Shown here piece after piece: positions 29,664 through 30,218 of a DNA stretch of 30,218 nucleotides; the first letter of the stretch is position 1, and each line of letters opens with the position of its first letter. Origin of the DNA: a virus. The position numbers and the translations under genes are program-made. The stretch is from the IMG/VR virus record IMGVR_UViG_3300030116_001298, positions 1 through 30,218 of that record. The stretch is one strand, 5' to 3'. The notes under the pieces were generated by a model, which was given only the letters and a program-made list of their open reading frames with translations, was not told the DNA's origin and searched no databases.

Positions 29664-29922
29664 AACTATAAGTAAAAAACTAGAAAATTTAGATGATCTA
29701 AGAATAGATACTGCATTACTTACCATGTATGATATTTTAAAAGTATGGTTAGAAGCAAAACCTGACCATAAAGAATTAAATACACTTAACAATGCACTTA
29801 CAGAACTGGGTTTACTAATTGCAAAAAAGAAAGTAGAAGAAGGTAATTTAAGAACTGCTTTAAGTCAGTATAGGTTAAAGATGCTCAAGGCAGAAGGCAT
29901 GATAAATGAAATGGCAGAATGA
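29656..29922 (+). CDS. Hypothetical helical protein (88 aa)
   Basis: An all-helical 88-aa protein, MDETISKKLENLDDLRIDTA then LLTMYDILKVWLEAKPDHKE, joined to its neighbours by short overlaps. It starts a chain of three ever smaller ORFs at the right end. No family recognised. Confidence 0.65.
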   Translation: MDETISKKLENLDDLRIDTALLTMYDILKVWLEAKPDHKELNTLNNALTELGLLIAKKKVEEGNLRTALSQYRLKMLKAEGMINEMAE

Positions 29923-30002
29923 TAGACTGGCAGCAGTTTGTTACTGGTTATATAGTGTTAAGAATGTTAGAATATTTAATAGTATATTTTTATAGATTAT
30001 GA
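29919..30002 (+). CDS. Micro-ORF, hydrophobic peptide (27 aa)
   Basis: A 27-codon frame joined by ATGA on both sides (29919-29922 and 29999-30002). The peptide MIDWQQFVTGYIVLRMLEYL then IVYFYRL is hydrophobic and could cross the membrane once. The precise coupling at both ends is the support; chance is possible at this length. Confidence 0.45.
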   Translation: MIDWQQFVTGYIVLRMLEYLIVYFYRL

Positions 30003-30148
30003 AAAAAGTAGTAGATGAAATGACTGGGTTAGTGTATGTACAAAATACAACTTCAGAAGAAAAGGTACAATACATTAAAATAAAAAGTCAAATAAAAAAA
30101 ATGATAAGTAAACTTGAACAGGTTTTAGAAGATTTGAAAAACATATAG
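29999..30148 (+). CDS. Wrap-around small protein (49 aa)
   Basis: A 49-aa, Lys/Glu-rich helical protein that begins before and ends inside the right terminal repeat. Its last 29 bases are repeated at 1-29. Its continuity across the repeat shows that the window's ends join. No family recognised. Confidence 0.6.
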   Translation: MKKVVDEMTGLVYVQNTTSEEKVQYIKIKSQIKKMISKLEQVLEDLKNI

Positions 30149-30217
30149 TTTGTAATATGTTTATAAATTAGTATCTTAGTGAAAAACAATTATGATTAAG
30201 TTACTAAACAATGAAAC
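30120..30217. repeat. Right copy of 98-bp terminal direct repeat
   Basis: Identical to 1-98; base 30218 (a) differs from base 99 (t). It contains the end of the wrap-around gene, the host-type promoter and the first codons of the exonuclease. Confidence 0.95.
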
Positions 30218-30218
30218 A
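30192..30218 (+). CDS. First nine codons of the exonuclease (copy of 73)
   Basis: The exonuclease ATG is repeated at 30192 and is cut by the window end. The last base differs from the left copy. Confidence 0.8.

Noticed and set aside
1-30218. Alternative genetic code with TGA recoded
   Set aside because: TGA ends many genes exactly at ATGA overlaps (for example 837, 14272, 20795), so it works as a stop.
1-30218. Prophage or temperate phage
   Set aside because: No integrase, excisionase, repressor or attachment-like repeat was recognised; absence cannot fully exclude it.
1-30218. tRNA genes
   Set aside because: No cloverleaf-like sequence was seen; the lack of CG also excludes the usual TTCGA of the T loop.

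Overview
The window looks like a complete genome (about 30.1 kb unique) of a tailed phage with a flexible, probably siphovirus-type tail, infecting a Bacteroidota/Flavobacteriia host, most likely marine. Bases 1-98 recur exactly at 30120-30217, and one gene (29999-30148) runs across the join, so the molecule is circular or terminally redundant. It is AT-rich, every supported gene is on the + strand, and genes are packed with many ATGA/TAATG overlaps. Starts lack Shine-Dalgarno sequences and have A-rich leaders instead. Several host-type promoters resemble the Bacteroidota pattern TTTG - about 19 nt - TAnnTTTG. I see no integrase, repressor, tRNA, rRNA or CRISPR array.

Layout. (1) 1-1807, early DNA-metabolism genes: RecB-like PD-(D/E)XK exonuclease, dATP/dGTP diphosphohydrolase-like protein, a small ORF, and a protein with a DnaA domain IV-like helix-turn-helix. 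(2) 1859-3259, small and large terminase. (3) 3335-4258, small accessory genes between two intrinsic terminators. (4) 4358-12908, tail module: tail-assembly chaperone with a -1 frameshift, tail completion proteins, Ig-like repeat protein, two large tail proteins and the tape measure. (5) 12938-17855, head module: XkdF-type protease fused to two further domains, a Cys-rich miniprotein, three tandem paralogues sharing an N-terminal motif, scaffold, major capsid protein and tail tube. (6) 17939-23885: a beta-rich structural protein, portal, connector and fibre/adhesin genes. (7) 23882-25891, lysis region: membrane proteins, M15 endolysin, a 2OG-Fe(II) oxygenase and a 3TM-type holin. (8) 25946-30148, early genes: NinG-like HNH protein, DUF3127 single-strand binding protein, RecA/DnaB-fold helicase, a sigma-factor-like protein, a second nuclease-like protein and a chain of tiny overlapping ORFs. 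No DNA polymerase or primase is present, so replication should use the host polymerase.

Two features of the whole genome stand out. First, reading every line I found no CG dinucleotide anywhere; all arginines are AGA/AGG, and C|G is avoided across codon boundaries as well. Second, seven structural transcription units are preceded by the same bipartite motif: AAC(AAA), then TATTGT with its ATTG exactly 20 nt downstream. In six of the seven the ATG lies exactly 11 nt after the A of ATTG. This looks like a phage-specific late promoter, probably giving leaderless mRNAs, and the sigma-like protein at 28278-28826 is the obvious candidate to read it. Host-type promoters would fire the early genes, make the sigma factor, and thereby switch on the late units.
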